This document shows, piece by piece, positions 38,270-49,572 of a stretch of DNA of 64,000 nucleotides. The notes under the pieces are model-generated. The model did no database searches, was not told where the DNA came from, and saw only the letters and a program-made list of their open reading frames with translations. Within the stretch, counting starts at the first letter, position 1, and each line of letters begins with the position of its first letter. The position numbers were made by a program, and so were the translations under genes. The stretch is from Whitmania pigra (taxonomy: Eukaryota > Annelida > Clitellata > Hirudinida > Haemopidae). The DNA lies in NCBI GenBank assembly GCA_021613335.1, contig JAJTWR010000245.1, forward strand, positions 177,501-241,500. The letters run 5' to 3'.

Positions 38270-39655
38270 CTTTGGAGATGTCTGAACTTGACTTCTCATT
38301 GCACACTTTTATAGAGTAAATTGCCACGCTTGAAAGCCTGAATTCATAAAATTCATAAAATATTTCAAGACGGATATTTTATGGGCTCTTCATTTGACAA
38401 AAGGGAAAAAAATTGTAGTTACTTGTCAAAAGCCATCATTCCTCCAATCCATCATTTCCATGAATAGAAATGTTTCGCCAGAATAAAATTGGTTCGAAGT
38501 TAAAGTAGAATGTGAAGTTTTTGTAGGTCACATTTTTAGTTGTTTTTTACTTTAAATAGGTCAAATTTTTTGAAATGGCTGCTTCGAACATCTGTCACGT
38601 GATGTCCACAGCTTGACTGTAACCGTGAATTAATAACAAGTTGTAAAGTTTGCATCCAGAACGTCTTTCACTGACACATATCTTCTCCTCGACCAAAGTA
38701 ATTGTTCCACCAAATTTAATTGACCATTGGTCTGCCTTTTTAGTGAAAATAAACTCAGGGTCTGATTCTAGTGAAGAACTATCATCATCATATGCTGCTG
38801 CTACAACAAACGATTTAGCACATTATTGGTTTAGTATTCCCAGTCACAGTAATTTATCATTTTATATTAATGTACATATTACCGCAAATATTTACTTGTT
38901 ATTATTTATTAGTTCAGTTTAATATAAGTAATTTATGGTAAATAAGTAATTTATAATTTGAATTTCACTTAAAAGAGAATGTTTAAAACATTTTGAGTCA
39001 ACAGAAATAATTAAAGGGACTGGTTGAACAAGACCTTATTCAAAAATTACAATAAATATTTTTACTTATTTTGTATAAATTTATATAATGTGTAATGTAT
39101 CTAAGCTATCCAAATTTAATAATTTTTATTAATAAATTATTTAAAAATGTATTTTGCCTCTCATAAATAATCCATCAACGTTATTAGAGCATATTGTTTC
39201 CGCATCAGCCTTGACATACTAACTTTGTACCAGTTTAAGTTAGCAATTTTTTTTTGATGCGAATGATGAATGTATAAATGTGTCTATGAAGACTGTTGGC
39301 GACACATTTTTGATGCTTTGGCAGTCGTTGAGGACATGAAATATCTTTTTTACATTAATTTAGAATATCCTTAAGCCTTTCCCAGGCTTCCTCGAACCCT
39401 CGTCAACACGTTGGTTCAGTGGTAAGTACATTTAATCGGGCGAGATCAGTAGAGGTCAGACATTTTTGAAATAATTGTAAATTGGAAATCTATATTAATT
39501 TTAATTAATTAAATAAAAGCTATGATTAAATAATAAATAAAAAAATGAAATAATTAAATGACCCTGCTCACAGAGTAAATGCAATTGTTATTATATTGAT
39601 GATCTTGTAGCAACTCTTTGTTACAATTTTAGTACAATTGTAATCATATTACAAT
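38270..39655. other. intergenic region, no gene
   Basis: Mostly AT-rich. At 39412-39430 there is GTTGGTTCAGTGGTAAGTAC, which resembles a tRNA A-box region (Gly/Glu type), but no T-arm follows. The 90-codon frame at 38650-38922 has no recognisable content. Confidence 0.4.
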
Positions 39656-39659
39656 TGAT

Positions 39660-39765
39660 ATATTATTATTCTTCTTCTTCTTCTTATTATTATTATTATT
39701 ATTTTTATTATTATTATTATTATTATTACTACTACTACTACTACTACTACTACTGCTACTATTAC
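39660..39765. repeat. mixed trinucleotide microsatellite
   Basis: TTC, then TTA, then ACT/CTA units in sequence. Confidence 0.9.
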
Positions 39766-40429
39766 AGCTAACACATTGATCTTCTTTTAAGTTTTAAGCT
39801 CAAAAGCTTAAATGTGTTTATTAATTTATATCACCGATTCGATGCTGTTTTCATTCAGTTTCTCTTTGCCTCTTTATTAATTTATAAATTTATTAAAAAC
39901 AAAACTTTTGGAAATATAAACATTTGAGGGCCAATAATTTTAATTATCGAATTTCATTCATTTTAAAAGATGTTCATTGTTATTTTCGTTTGAACAATCG
40001 ATTATAATTGATTACTATAATGTGACTTCAGCATTGGTCTTCATCTCGATATTTCTCTTTTATTTGTCTTGGGGTTATCGATTCTGAAATGAAAAGGCAT
40101 TATACTTTTGTTATAATGTAAATGCAAAAAACTGGTGTTAAATTATTTTAAAATAATTAATTATATTACTTAGTGTGTGATGGGAGGTGACATATCTAAT
40201 ATTCTGATCAATTTATCAATTAAATTTCAAATTTATGTGATTAACAATTTATACAAAAATCTTGTCGTATGGAAACTTTCTGCATCTGTTTAGAAAGCAT
40301 ATGAACGGCTCCGTGCAACGAGCTTCCTGAATTAATAATAATGATAAAATAACATTTTTATTTTTATTAAGGCCAAATTCAGGACAGTCGTTTTATTGGG
40401 ATTGTAGGTCATTCTATGTTATTATTATT

Positions 40430-40900
40430 ATTATCGTTATTGTTATTATATTAGATTGTACTTACAAAATTAATTTATTGAATTAAAATATGGATAATTA
40501 TTTTTTATTTATTTATTTTTTTTGTTAAATGACATCAAATCTAATACTTTACTAACATCGTCACAATAATTTCCTTCTTCCGAAAAACTATTCGTCATGT
40601 CTAATGAAATCAAATCTTATATTACTCATTATGTTATGCTAAAGTTACATGTTTTTAAGTTATTAATAAATAATAAATTTTTTAACTTTTGTTTACCGTC
40701 AGAATGACAATAAAATTACCAACCCAAGAGACAGACTAGCATCAGGATTGCAAGCAGTAAAATGCACACAGTCTTCATCTTTGGAGATGTCTGAGTATGA
40801 GTGATGCTAACTACTATTTATAAAATAATTGGGCCGATTTGAGCTTGATATTGTTTGCAATTTAGATCTAAATAATTGATTCATTTGATCCGCTATTTGT
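40430..40900. repeat. segmental duplicate (left copy) of 47.05-47.54 kb
   Basis: Both copies share the sequence below the solitary signal exon (TCGTCACAATAATTTCCTTC, then CATGTCTAA) and the AT-rich upstream flank. Further homology continues to 43.07 and 48.90 kb with insertions and deletions. Confidence 0.75.
40724..40778 (-). pseudogene. solitary C4 signal exon with intact donor
   Basis: Minus ATG at 40778 with a full CAGACATCTCCAAAG leader; encodes MKTVCICILL-like signal (actual order MKTVCILLLAILMLVCLL) and ends at GG|GTTGGT. No exon 2-4 of the family was found in the following kilobases, so the gene is truncated. The copy at 47321-47375 is in the same state. Confidence 0.65.
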
Positions 40901-40924
40901 TATTTCAGTCACGTTTTTTAATCA

Positions 40925-41270
40925 AATTTAATGTTCAATCAAACATCCGAATATTTTCGACAAGACAATTACGTCGGCAAATAATTTAAAACAATTACAA
41001 TAAGCGATCAATATTTTGTACTTTATTTTGTTAGGCAATCGAAATAACAGTAGTTGAAAGATTGAAACCTTGAGCAATCTTAGTCTCTCCATATATCCGC
41101 CTCGAATTTGACTTAGTTTATCCCCTTTGGACATTTTCTTTTTTCGATTAAATATTTGTTATGAGGATTCCAGACTATTGAGCCCTACTCGAGTATTGGC
41201 CTAACGTAGGTATAGAAGGCAAGCTTTAGAATATCTTGATCTTTGGAAGAAAAGGAGGTTCGGATCATCA
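40925..41270 (-). mobile_element. CR1/jockey-like LINE reverse transcriptase fragment
   Basis: The minus strand reads SFSSKDQDILKLAFYTYVRP, then ILE-stop-GSIVWNPH, then (after a frame change) GGYMERLRLLKVSIFQLLLF and KIKYKILIAYCNCFKLF. This matches the thumb region motif YVRPILEY.S.VWNPH of non-LTR reverse transcriptases. Stops and a frameshift show it is dead. It is missing from the 47-kb duplicate, so it may have inserted after that duplication. Confidence 0.75.
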
Positions 41271-41710
41271 TATCTTGCAGTTTGTTGCAGACATGCAGCC
41301 TCAAAAGTCACATTGACCTGTGTAATCCCGTTAAATTAAGGTTGATTTACTATCAACCCAACTAGTTCACAATTCTGTACTTATTCCTCTTTACATGTGC
41401 CTTATTGCTTGCGTTATCTCTTTATTTCTGTAATGCCTAGAAAAAGACATGTTGTTAAAAAGCCCAAAGAATATCAGAAAGACATACTGTTATACTGTGA
41501 ATCTTAGAAACTTTAGACTTCAAACACTCAACTGTTTCCAAGACAACAACAAACTATCACAAAGCTGTGAATGAATTTTTAATTTAATTCAATAACATTA
41601 TAATATTACATATAGCTTCATTACCAAATATTACCAAACAAATTGAATTCGGCATGTCTGAATTAACATAATTATGTTGTTTCCAAGGGATTCATTTCTT
41701 TCAGAGCATC

Positions 41711-42550
41711 TTAAGTGTTTTCGAAGAAGGAAAAGCCCTCAATCTCTGCAGTTAATTATCATGATTAACTTAATGTATCACTTTATACATTGAATATCAA
41801 TTATTAATTTATTAAACCATGTATTAATTATTTAAGAGCACACATTTAAAGACAAAAAAAAGTTATTTTTATTAATTTTTAAATTTTCCCTTAATAAGTT
41901 AAAATTTAGTCAGTGTTACATTCCAATTTAACAAATAATAGTAATAATAAAAAAATAATTAGTAGGTTATTTAACTTAACACTAACTACATGACTTGTTG
42001 ATGCAGCTAAAGGGCCTCGGACAATCATCTTGCTGAAATGAAGTGTGGCAAGAATATTTAAAATAAATAAACATTAGAAATCCATATACAAGTCGATATT
42101 TATTTACTCGCATTTAATGATATTGAATTTTTTAAATTTTATTTAAGATTCAAAATTTATTTAATTTATTTTCTAATTTCTACTGCTATTTGTAATTAAT
42201 TTACTAAGCTTAATTTCTTATTTTAACATTATTGAGCTTAATTATATAATTGACAGGAGTTATGTTTATACATAAGTGGTTTAATTTACTCACGTAATTG
42301 CAAGGCATGTGGATCGCAGTTCCATCAGAGAAATCTGGCATAATTTAATGTTCAATGTTAATTTAAAGATTATTTTATAAAATCAATAAGAGTTTTTTTT
42401 TAATTTTTATTAGATTTGCCACTAAGAGCTTTTACAAACATTATTAATAATATGTTACTGGGTTTGTTAAACCAACACATTAATAAACCAACAAGCCATG
42501 AGGCAGACAAGGAGCAGATTCGAAAGCAAAATGATACATACAGGTTTCAT
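41711..42550 (-). CDS. C4 peptide gene 11 (59 aa, secreted, divergent)
   Basis: Minus strand. Exons 42550-42493, 42334-42294, 42032-41987 and 41745-41711; 180 nt. Signal MKPVCIILLSNLLLVCLMA; exon 2 YFSDGTAIHMPCNY; exon 3 QDDCPRPFSCINKSC; tail KIEGFSFFENT. Loops 5/5/4. The usual donor GT has moved 3 nt, adding one Ala codon while keeping phase 1, and the GTTGGT donor consensus is kept. The TATA box is less clear here (TTTATATA) and the leader diverges (ATTTCTGAAG). Support for exon 4 comes from a 35-nt copy in the 48-kb duplicate (48389-48355) that keeps KIEGYSFFEDT. The most divergent branch member on the minus strand. Confidence 0.7.
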
Positions 42551-42779
42551 CTTCAGAAATGATCTTGCGTTTCTTGAATTTCTTTATATATTCAATTCTA
42601 GAATTGTGTTCAAATCAATGATATTTGCATTTGTAATTTGGATTTGAGTAATTTAAATAATTTGTTCCATAGAATTTATATTTTGAACATTTTTTGCTTT
42701 ATTAACATCCAATTATTGAATTGAGCATGCAATGCATAATAAGTTATTATTCTGATCAGAGCAACTCGTTTCGTTTTAA

Positions 42780-42835
42780 ACGTCAAACCATATAAACCTT
42801 CATCTTTTGAGATGTCTGAAAGTTAGTGACGATTT
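42780..42835 (-). pseudogene. C4 leader with early stop
   Basis: Minus CTTTCAGACATCTCAAAAG then ATG AAG GTT TAT ATG GTT TGA. The duplicate at about 48.6 kb has the same stop. Confidence 0.6.
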
Positions 42836-43019
42836 GTCATTACATTAATCAGCACACGATTGACACTTTATAAGTTACAAATTAAAATAAAATACTATGT
42901 AAATTAAATATTATATTATCAGAGGTTTCGCAAAGTTTCTGAAAATTTAGAATAATTTGATATTACAAATAATTATGAATAAGTTTGAATAGATTCTTAA
43001 TTCTTTGTTAATCCTTAAG

Positions 43020-43197
43020 CTATTGTTGCACTATCTTGCATGTGAACAATTTCTGGAAAAGCTAAAAGGCAACGTTTTTTCAAGTACAAATATCTTTCAT
43101 AAGAAAAAAACACAAGTATGACTTGTTATTAAGTGTTAAAACCTATGAAGCAAGCAAGTATCAGGATTGCAAGCAGGAAAACACAAACAGTCTTCAT
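43020..43197 (-). pseudogene. C4 gene with intact signal exon and broken exon 2
   Basis: Signal exon 43197-43143 encodes MKTVCVFLLAILILACFI with donor GG|GTTTTA. The next acceptor (43062) opens EIVHMQDSATIA and stops without any cysteine. Relative to the 48.87-kb copy it has lost 12 nt. No exons 3-4 were recognised. Probably inactive. Confidence 0.6.
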
Positions 43198-43537
43198 CTT
43201 TGGAGATGTCTGAGCTTAACTTCTCTTTGAACACTCTTATAGAATAAATTGTCACGTTTGAAAGAGTTACTGAGTTAATAAAATATTTTAAATGGCTATT
43301 TTACGGGGGTCTATATCTGTTAATGTTTTTCTTCTTTTTATCCACTTTCAAAACAATGATGCTCGACAAACAAAGGTTTCAACTTTTATTTCATAAATTA
43401 TATTTGAAAATCTTTAAATATCACAAAATTTTGGAAAGTTTCAAATAGTTTAAATATAAAATAATAAAGATTTATTTTTTATTTCAAATTTATTTGTTAA
43501 GCTTGTCACTGAAATGTGCCTTGAAAGAATCAGCAGT

Positions 43538-44217
43538 TTATTTGCCGGGAAAAAGTGGAACTGAAAAAATTAAAGTTAAAGATCAAGTCTTAAATACTAA
43601 TAATGCTCATTATGACATTGATAATTGCATTAATTACAATGCATTCTTATAATTAATTTATCATGTTGATATTCTATCAAATTTACATTATTTAATGATT
43701 GTTTAAGCTATATTAATAGTTGTATTAATAACAAGTAAATAAATTGTTACGTACAACATACATCCAAGCTGCATATCATTCCCCAGTCACAACTTTCCTG
43801 AAAATTGATAATTACAATGAATTTTAATATTTTCTTAATTAATTGTTTTATTTCATTCCATTTCTTACTCCATTGGCGCAGGACTTGCCAATTTGCGAAT
43901 GAACAATATCTGAAAAATTAATCTTTCTACAATTTCAAGCAGAATATATTTCACAATGTAGTTATTTATTAAAAATATGTCATTATTATTTTATAAAAAT
44001 ATGTCATTAATAAAAATTAAGTTATATAACTATAAGAATATTTATTCTTAAGTCATTTTAATATGTTTCTTCTTTTTTAACTAATTTAACATATGTGTTA
44101 AAATAAACAAATAAATTATATTTATAAAACCAAAAATATATTAAATTGCTAAAAATACCAACCCATGAGGCAGGCAAGCATCAGGATTACAAGCAGGAAA
44201 ACAAACACAATTTTCAT
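43538..44217 (-). CDS. C4 peptide gene 12 (53 aa, secreted, GK-ending)
   Basis: Minus strand. Exons 44217-44163, 43909-43869, 43797-43755 and 43560-43538; 162 nt. Signal MKIVFVFLLVILMLACLM; exon 2 DIVHSQIGKSCANG; exon 3 ESCDWGMICSLDVC; tail FPLFPGK then TAA. Duplicate of gene 10. Between them exon 2 differs Thr to Ile and exon 3 Trp to Leu, while adjacent intron sequence is almost unchanged. The promoter region (44232-44494) differs from gene 10 and is instead shared, inverted, with gene 18 at 62.1-62.36 kb, so gene 12 is a promoter/body chimera. Confidence 0.82.
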
Positions 44218-44472
44218 CTTTGGAGATGTCTGAGCATGAGTGATGTTGAAGTTTTCTATTTAAATAGTATTTGAATTGCGTGATAAAAAGCACATTATTG
44301 TGGCTTTTTAATCGATATGAATGTAATTTATCTTCTCCGTTTTTAATTCGATGGCAAACGAATAGTTTAATTGATAACAAAAGGTGGCAGGTTGTCAAAT
44401 TTGAAGTATGTTCTTGGAACACGGTGGTGTTGCCAGAATCCAAACATTCCTCTCATACTGTTAAAATCCTTG

Positions 44473-45676
44473 CTCTCTACTTCCCTGCTTGAGCATAATA
44501 AATTATTATTATAATTTATAATAATAATTAATAATAATTATATTATTAAATAATATATAATATTTAATAAATAATTTAATAATATTAAAATTGGTGTAAT
44601 TTAATTATTAATTAAATTAATAAAAATTAATTATTATGATAATATTATTAATTATTATGATAATATTATTAATTATTACAATATTATTATTATTATAAAT
44701 TATTATTATAATTATAATTATAATAATTATAACAACACTTCATTTGTATGGCTCCTAAAGCACAGTGTCAGAAGCGGAATGATGGATGGGTAGATGGACA
44801 GCTATTGAAAAAATGACCCAATTTATTGACAGATTTAGACAGATTTAGAGCCCATGACTCAGGAACTTTTTCAAGCGTGACAATTTACTATAAAAGTGTT
44901 CAATTTGAAGTTAAGCTCAGACATCTCCAAAAGATGAAGACTGTGTGTGTTTTCCTGCTTTCAATCCTGATGCTTGCCTGCCTCATTGGTTGGTATTTTT
45001 GTTGTTTTTTTTTAATACATTTTATAGTTCGTTTATATATATTAAATAATATCATAAATCATTACTTTATTAGTGAAATATATTTTTAGTTTGCCTGAAA
45101 TTATACAAAAATATTATTCTTTCAGAAATTGTTCACTCTTGCGAGACAAATGTAAGAAATAAAATACATATTTTTTTTTTAAATAATCCGATTATTTCTC
45201 AAATATTCATTTTTAATTTTCAGTCTGATTGTTGGCTGGGATTTGTCTGCCTGAGGGGAACGTGCTGTAAGTATTTACAAAACAATTAAATTAATAATAT
45301 TAAAATTGGTGTAATTTTTTAAACAATACGAAATATTATATTGTTATGTCAGTATGAAATTTGCAATATGAAACTAGTTATTTTGATTCTTTAAATTGAT
45401 TTGTTTCAGTTCCTATAGGAAAATGAACAGCTGGTTCCTTCAATGCACATTGCAGAGAAGATGTAAAAGAAATAAATTTGAATTAAATTTCAAAATTTAA
45501 TTATTGAATTATAATGAAATTTGAGACTTTTCACATTTTTCATGGTTTGATATTTAAAAATTTACAATTTATGAAATAGAAGTGTTTCCAAAATAAAACA
45601 TCCTAATTCATAACCCAATCAAGAGATAAAACATTATTGTACCTATTTATAACCCTCTCTATTTCCCTGCTTGAGC
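44473..45676. mobile_element. 1.16-kb gene-bearing insertion bounded by 22-bp direct repeats
   Basis: CTCTCTACTTCCCTGCTTGAGC at 44473-44494 recurs with one change at 45655-45676. The related inverted block at 62 kb has only one copy (62094-62115) with the flanks joined directly, giving an empty site. The insert holds an AT-rich tail (44495-44725), a worn minus-strand LINE 3' end (about 44730-44800) and the whole of gene 13. Confidence 0.65.
44934..45426 (+). CDS. C4 peptide gene 13, branch A (46 aa, secreted, GK-ending)
   Basis: Exons 44934-44988, 45126-45151, 45224-45266 and 45410-45426; 141 nt. Signal MKTVCVFLLSILMLACLI; exon 2 EIVHSCETN; exon 3 SDCWLGFVCLRGTC; tail FPIGK before TGA. Loops 5/5/4. 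TATAAAAG about 45 bp upstream with the branch A leader (one extra A before the ATG). The terminal Gly-Lys suggests amidation. Head-to-head with gene 12 at 717 bp, but this arrangement results from the insertion described above. Its three introns are intact, so it was not copied from its own spliced mRNA. Related to gene 17 at 58.5 kb. Confidence 0.82.
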
Positions 45677-46030
45677 TCTCAAGCTGCTGGTAGAATATAC
45701 TTTTTTCTGGAAATTGGTTCTGCCCCACTCTGACTTTAGATTACATACAAAAAAAGGTAAAACGTCATCTCATCAGGTGATGTGGGGGTTTGCCGCAGGT
45801 TGAAAAAACCCTGATATGAGATTCCTGGGTAGCTTGTATATTGGGTTTTGTTGGACTATTACGGAATATGTCAAACCAATAAAAAAAAATCGAAACTTTA
45901 ACACATGAAAACGAATGGAAAAAATTAAAGTGTTAATGAATAGGATTTGTTTTCAGTAATTTATATTGTTTTTTTTTATTTTTTTTTAATTTGATAAGTG
46001 ACACAGGAATAATATATTTAAGGCAGTGGG
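45655..46030. repeat. inverted repeat, left arm (partner 61.90-62.11 kb)
   Basis: Shared sequence includes GAAATTGGTTCTGCCCCACT and GGGGGTTTGCCGCAGGTTG. Together with 44232-44494 it corresponds, inverted, to 61.90-62.36 kb, the upstream flank of gene 18. Confidence 0.8.
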
Positions 46031-46235
46031 TGAATGGTTGTGAAGAATGAACAATGAATGTTCAACTGAAACTCGAAAGTTTTTTATATTGACCGATTAA
46101 TCTGTTCAAGTTTTTGAATTCATGGCTGGAATACAATAAATCATTACCAATATAAAAATAAAATTAAATGAATCGACATATTAACAAAAATCAGTTTGGA
46201 ATACATCTAGCTAATGTCAATGTTTTTTCTTTCTG

Positions 46236-46345
46236 AAAGCAAAAAGATACCGGACTTATCCGCTTCCTTATCGAGATTCGCGCAAGCCGGCAGGTCGACT
46301 TATGCTTTCCTCACAAAGATTGGATTTTCAAGCCGAGAGAGAACC
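46236..46345 (+). mobile_element. LINE-type C-terminal domain relic
   Basis: About 100 bp matching 57478-57590 (AAAAAGATACCGGAC, GAGATTCGCGCAAGCC). In frame pieces read RSTYAFLTKIGFSSRE-like (here with Met/Leu changes). Truncated by the TTA array that follows. Confidence 0.6.
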
Positions 46346-46346
46346 A

Positions 46347-46625
46347 ATTATTAGGAGGATTATTAGTATTATTATTATTAGGATTATTATTATTAGGATT
46401 ATTAGTATTATTATTATATTATAGTATTATTATTATTATTATTAGGATTATTAGGATTATTATTATTAGGATTATTATTATTATGATTATTATTATTAGG
46501 ATTATTATTATTATTATTAGGATTATTATTATTATGATTATTATTAGTATTATTATTATGATTATTATTATTATTATGATTATTATTATTATTATTATTA
46601 TTATGATTATTATTATTATGATTAG

Positions 46626-46660
<35 letters not shown>

Positions 46661-46661
46661 G

Positions 46662-46732
<71 letters not shown>

Positions 46733-46799
46733 GATTATTATTTATTATTATTAATATTATTATTATTATTAAATTATTAGTATTATTATTATATTATTA

Positions 46800-46846
<47 letters not shown>

Positions 46847-46940
46847 TATTATTATTATTATTATTTATTATTATTATTATTATTTTATTATTATTATTAT
46901 TATTCTATTATTATTATTATTATTATTCTTATTATTATTA

Positions 46941-47018
<78 letters not shown>

Positions 47019-47041
47019 TGTTGTTGTTGTTATTATTATTA
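46347..47041. repeat. largest (TTA)n array, about 700 bp
   Basis: The left half is an irregular GGATTATTA/TGATTATTA variant; the right half is purer TTA ending in TGTTGTTG. Confidence 0.96.
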
Positions 47042-47320
47042 TATAAGATTAGATTGTATTTAGATTGTGCACAAAACTATTTTACTTAAATAAAATATGG
47101 ATATTTATTTTTTGTTTTTTTTTCTTTAAAAAATGACATCAAATCTTATAGTTTACTAACATCGTCACAATAATTTCCTTCTTCCGAAAAACTATTCGTC
47201 ATGTCTAACGAAATCAAATCTTATATTACTCATTATGTTATTCTAAAGTTACATAGTTTTAAGTTGTTAATTAATTTTTTAACTTTTGTTTATCGTCAGA
47301 ATGTCAAAGAAATTACCAAC

Positions 47321-47375
47321 CCAAGAGACAGACCAGCATCAGGATTGCAACCAGTAAAATGCACACAGTCTTCAT
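47321..47375 (-). pseudogene. solitary C4 signal exon (duplicate of 40.7 kb)
   Basis: Minus ATG at 47375; MKTVCILLVAILMLVCLL, then GG|GTTGGT. The family exons are absent downstream; the sequence soon enters the TTA array. Confidence 0.65.
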
Positions 47376-47654
47376 CTTTAGAGATGTCTGAGTATGAGTG
47401 ATGCTAACTACTATTTATAAAATATTTGGTCCAATTTCTGCTCGATATTGTTTGCATTTTAGATCTAAATAATTGATTCATTTGATCCGCTATTTTTAAT
47501 TTTAGTCACGTTTTTTTTAATCGAATTTAATGTTCAATCAAATACACTAACATTTTTAACGAAACAATTATGTCGGCAAATAATTTAAAATTACAATAAT
47601 TTTACAATATGCGATCAATATTTTGGACTTTGTTTTATTATGCAATCGGAATAA

Positions 47655-48050
47655 CTCTTGGTCCACAGTTGTGGACAAAAATTCTATTCTCAATAACCAG
47701 CCTAGTCACGAACTAGTTCCATGGCTTATGCAGCCATGCCTTACCGATCAGTTTAGACGGCGTCCTGATTTTACCGCTTTCCAAGCATCCCGACGCCGCG
47801 CTCCTCCACTGATCCATAGTGCATTTGGTCATTTACACGAATTTTTTTCGAATTTTGCGAAACCTCAGAAAAAAACAACTATTTTTTTTTTAATAGAAAT
47901 ACAAACTTTCAAAACAGTATCGTAGCACCTACCTGTTTAAACATCTGATATATGTTTTTTTTTATAAACTTTCTATTAATGAATATCTACAAAAAAACTT
48001 TGTTTTGTTTCAGTTTTATTTTTAGTCGACAATACGAAAGGGAGTTGATG
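47655..48050 (+). other. GC-richer unidentified segment
   Basis: A 100-codon open frame (47623-47925) contains a basic stretch (FQASRRRAPPLIHSAFGHLH). It replaces sequence present in the 41-kb duplicate, so it is probably an inserted element. I do not recognise it. Confidence 0.3.
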
Positions 48051-48354
48051 TTGTCTTTAATTATGTGTATTGTGCTTTATTTCTACAATACCTGCAGAAA
48101 GACATGTTGTTAAAAGCCCGAAGAATATCAGAAAGTGACTGTTAATCTTAGAAACTTTAGACTTCAAACACTCAACTGTTTTCAAAACAGTTGTGAATAA
48201 AGCCGTGAATAAATTTTCAGTGTAATCCAATAATATTTTGATATAATATTTTATAAAACTCATTACTAAATATTAAAGCAATTAAATTTAGCTAGCCTGA
48301 ATTAACATCATTTGTTAATGTTGTTTCGAAAGGATTCATTTCTTTCAGAGCAAC

Positions 48355-48871
48355 TTAAGTGTCTTCAAAGAAGGAATAGCCCTCAATCTCTGCAGTTAAT
48401 TATAATAATTTGTTTAATATATTACATTATACATCGAATATCATTTAGTAATTTATTAAACCCTATATTAACTATTTAAGATCACACAAAGACAAAAAAG
48501 TTATTTTTATTAATTTTTAATTTTTCTCTTAATAAGTTGTATTTTAGTCAGTGTTACAATGCACAATAAGTTATTATTCTAATGATTTCAACTCGTTTCG
48601 TTTTAAACGTCAAACCATACAAACCTTCATCTTTTGAGATGTCTGAAAGTTAGTGACGATTTGTCCTTATATTAATTAGCACACGATTGAAATATCATGT
48701 AAATTAAATATTACCAGAGGGTTCGCAAAGTTTTTGAAAACTGAGAATAAGTTGTTATTACAAATATGTTTTATTTACAAATGAATAAGTTTGAATAGAT
48801 TCTTAATTCCTTTTTAATCCTTAAGCTATTGTTGCAATAATGGCCAGCACTATCTTGCATGTGAACAATTT
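48355..48871 (-). pseudogene. composite C4 relics in the 48-kb duplicate
   Basis: Holds the terminal exon of gene 11 type (48389-48355, KIEGYSFFEDT), the stop-containing leader (about 48.6 kb) and an exon 2-like frame from 48871 (EIVHMQDSAGHYCNNS). Gene 11 exons 1-3 are absent: about 0.8 kb present at 41.92-42.73 kb is missing here. Confidence 0.6.
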
Positions 48872-49009
48872 CTGGAAAAGCTAAAAGGTAAAGCTTTTTT
48901 AAAACATTATAACGAAGTTCGGATTGCTTTTTATAAATTAGCTTAATTCTAAAAAAAATTTTCAAAATCTGTTTGCACAAAACTGATCATCCGGTATCCT
49001 TTCGCTTTT

Positions 49010-49260
49010 AGGTCGACATCGACAGATCTGCATTCTCATCCGGTTTGAGCACGTTGCTGAATTGTAGCCTGTCCTCCCACGGTACCCCGTTCAGCTCCAC
49101 TGGAATAATGGCATCCGTCGACACGACAGCGATACGAGCACCAAATCTAGCCTCTTAACACTTTCTATCAGCACCTCAGGATCGTGCCTCATCCCTTCTA
49201 GGTCGGCTACGACGGTCCAGTCGTTTGCTTCCAAAAGAAGGTCTCGCCTTTGTATTAAAG
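49010..49260 (-). mobile_element. LINE-type C-terminal domain relic
   Basis: The minus strand reads RDLLLEANDWTVVADLEGMR, then PEVLIESVKRLDLVLVS, then (frame change) STDAIIPVELNGVPWEDRL and FSNVLKPDENADL. This is the RPD...IELTVPWE-type domain repeated in many animal genomes in LINE-type elements. Frameshifted and dead. Confidence 0.6.
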
Positions 49261-49572
49261 CGTTTCATGAATTGTGAATTGAAATTTGGTGATATAATAT
49301 TTTCATAATAGCTTTGAAATTGGTTGAAATTGGCTTTGCAATAATTTATCTGGTAGAAAGAAGTGTTCTGCACAATAATGTTATATATCTATAACTAGCT
49401 GTAATTAATAGTTTGATTATGATTTAGTATTTTCTAATTTGGAAACAATTTTATTATAAGTTTTATTTTATAAGTTGAATTTGAAAATATTTCAATATCA
49501 AGCCAGTGAAAGTTTGGAATGTCTCAAATAGATTTATAATTTAGTGATAAAGTTTTGACTTATAATTCATAT

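Noticed and set aside
39408..39470. tRNA A-box-like GTTGGTTCAGTGGTAAGTAC
   Set aside because: No anticodon arm or T-arm at the right distance, so not a tRNA gene.
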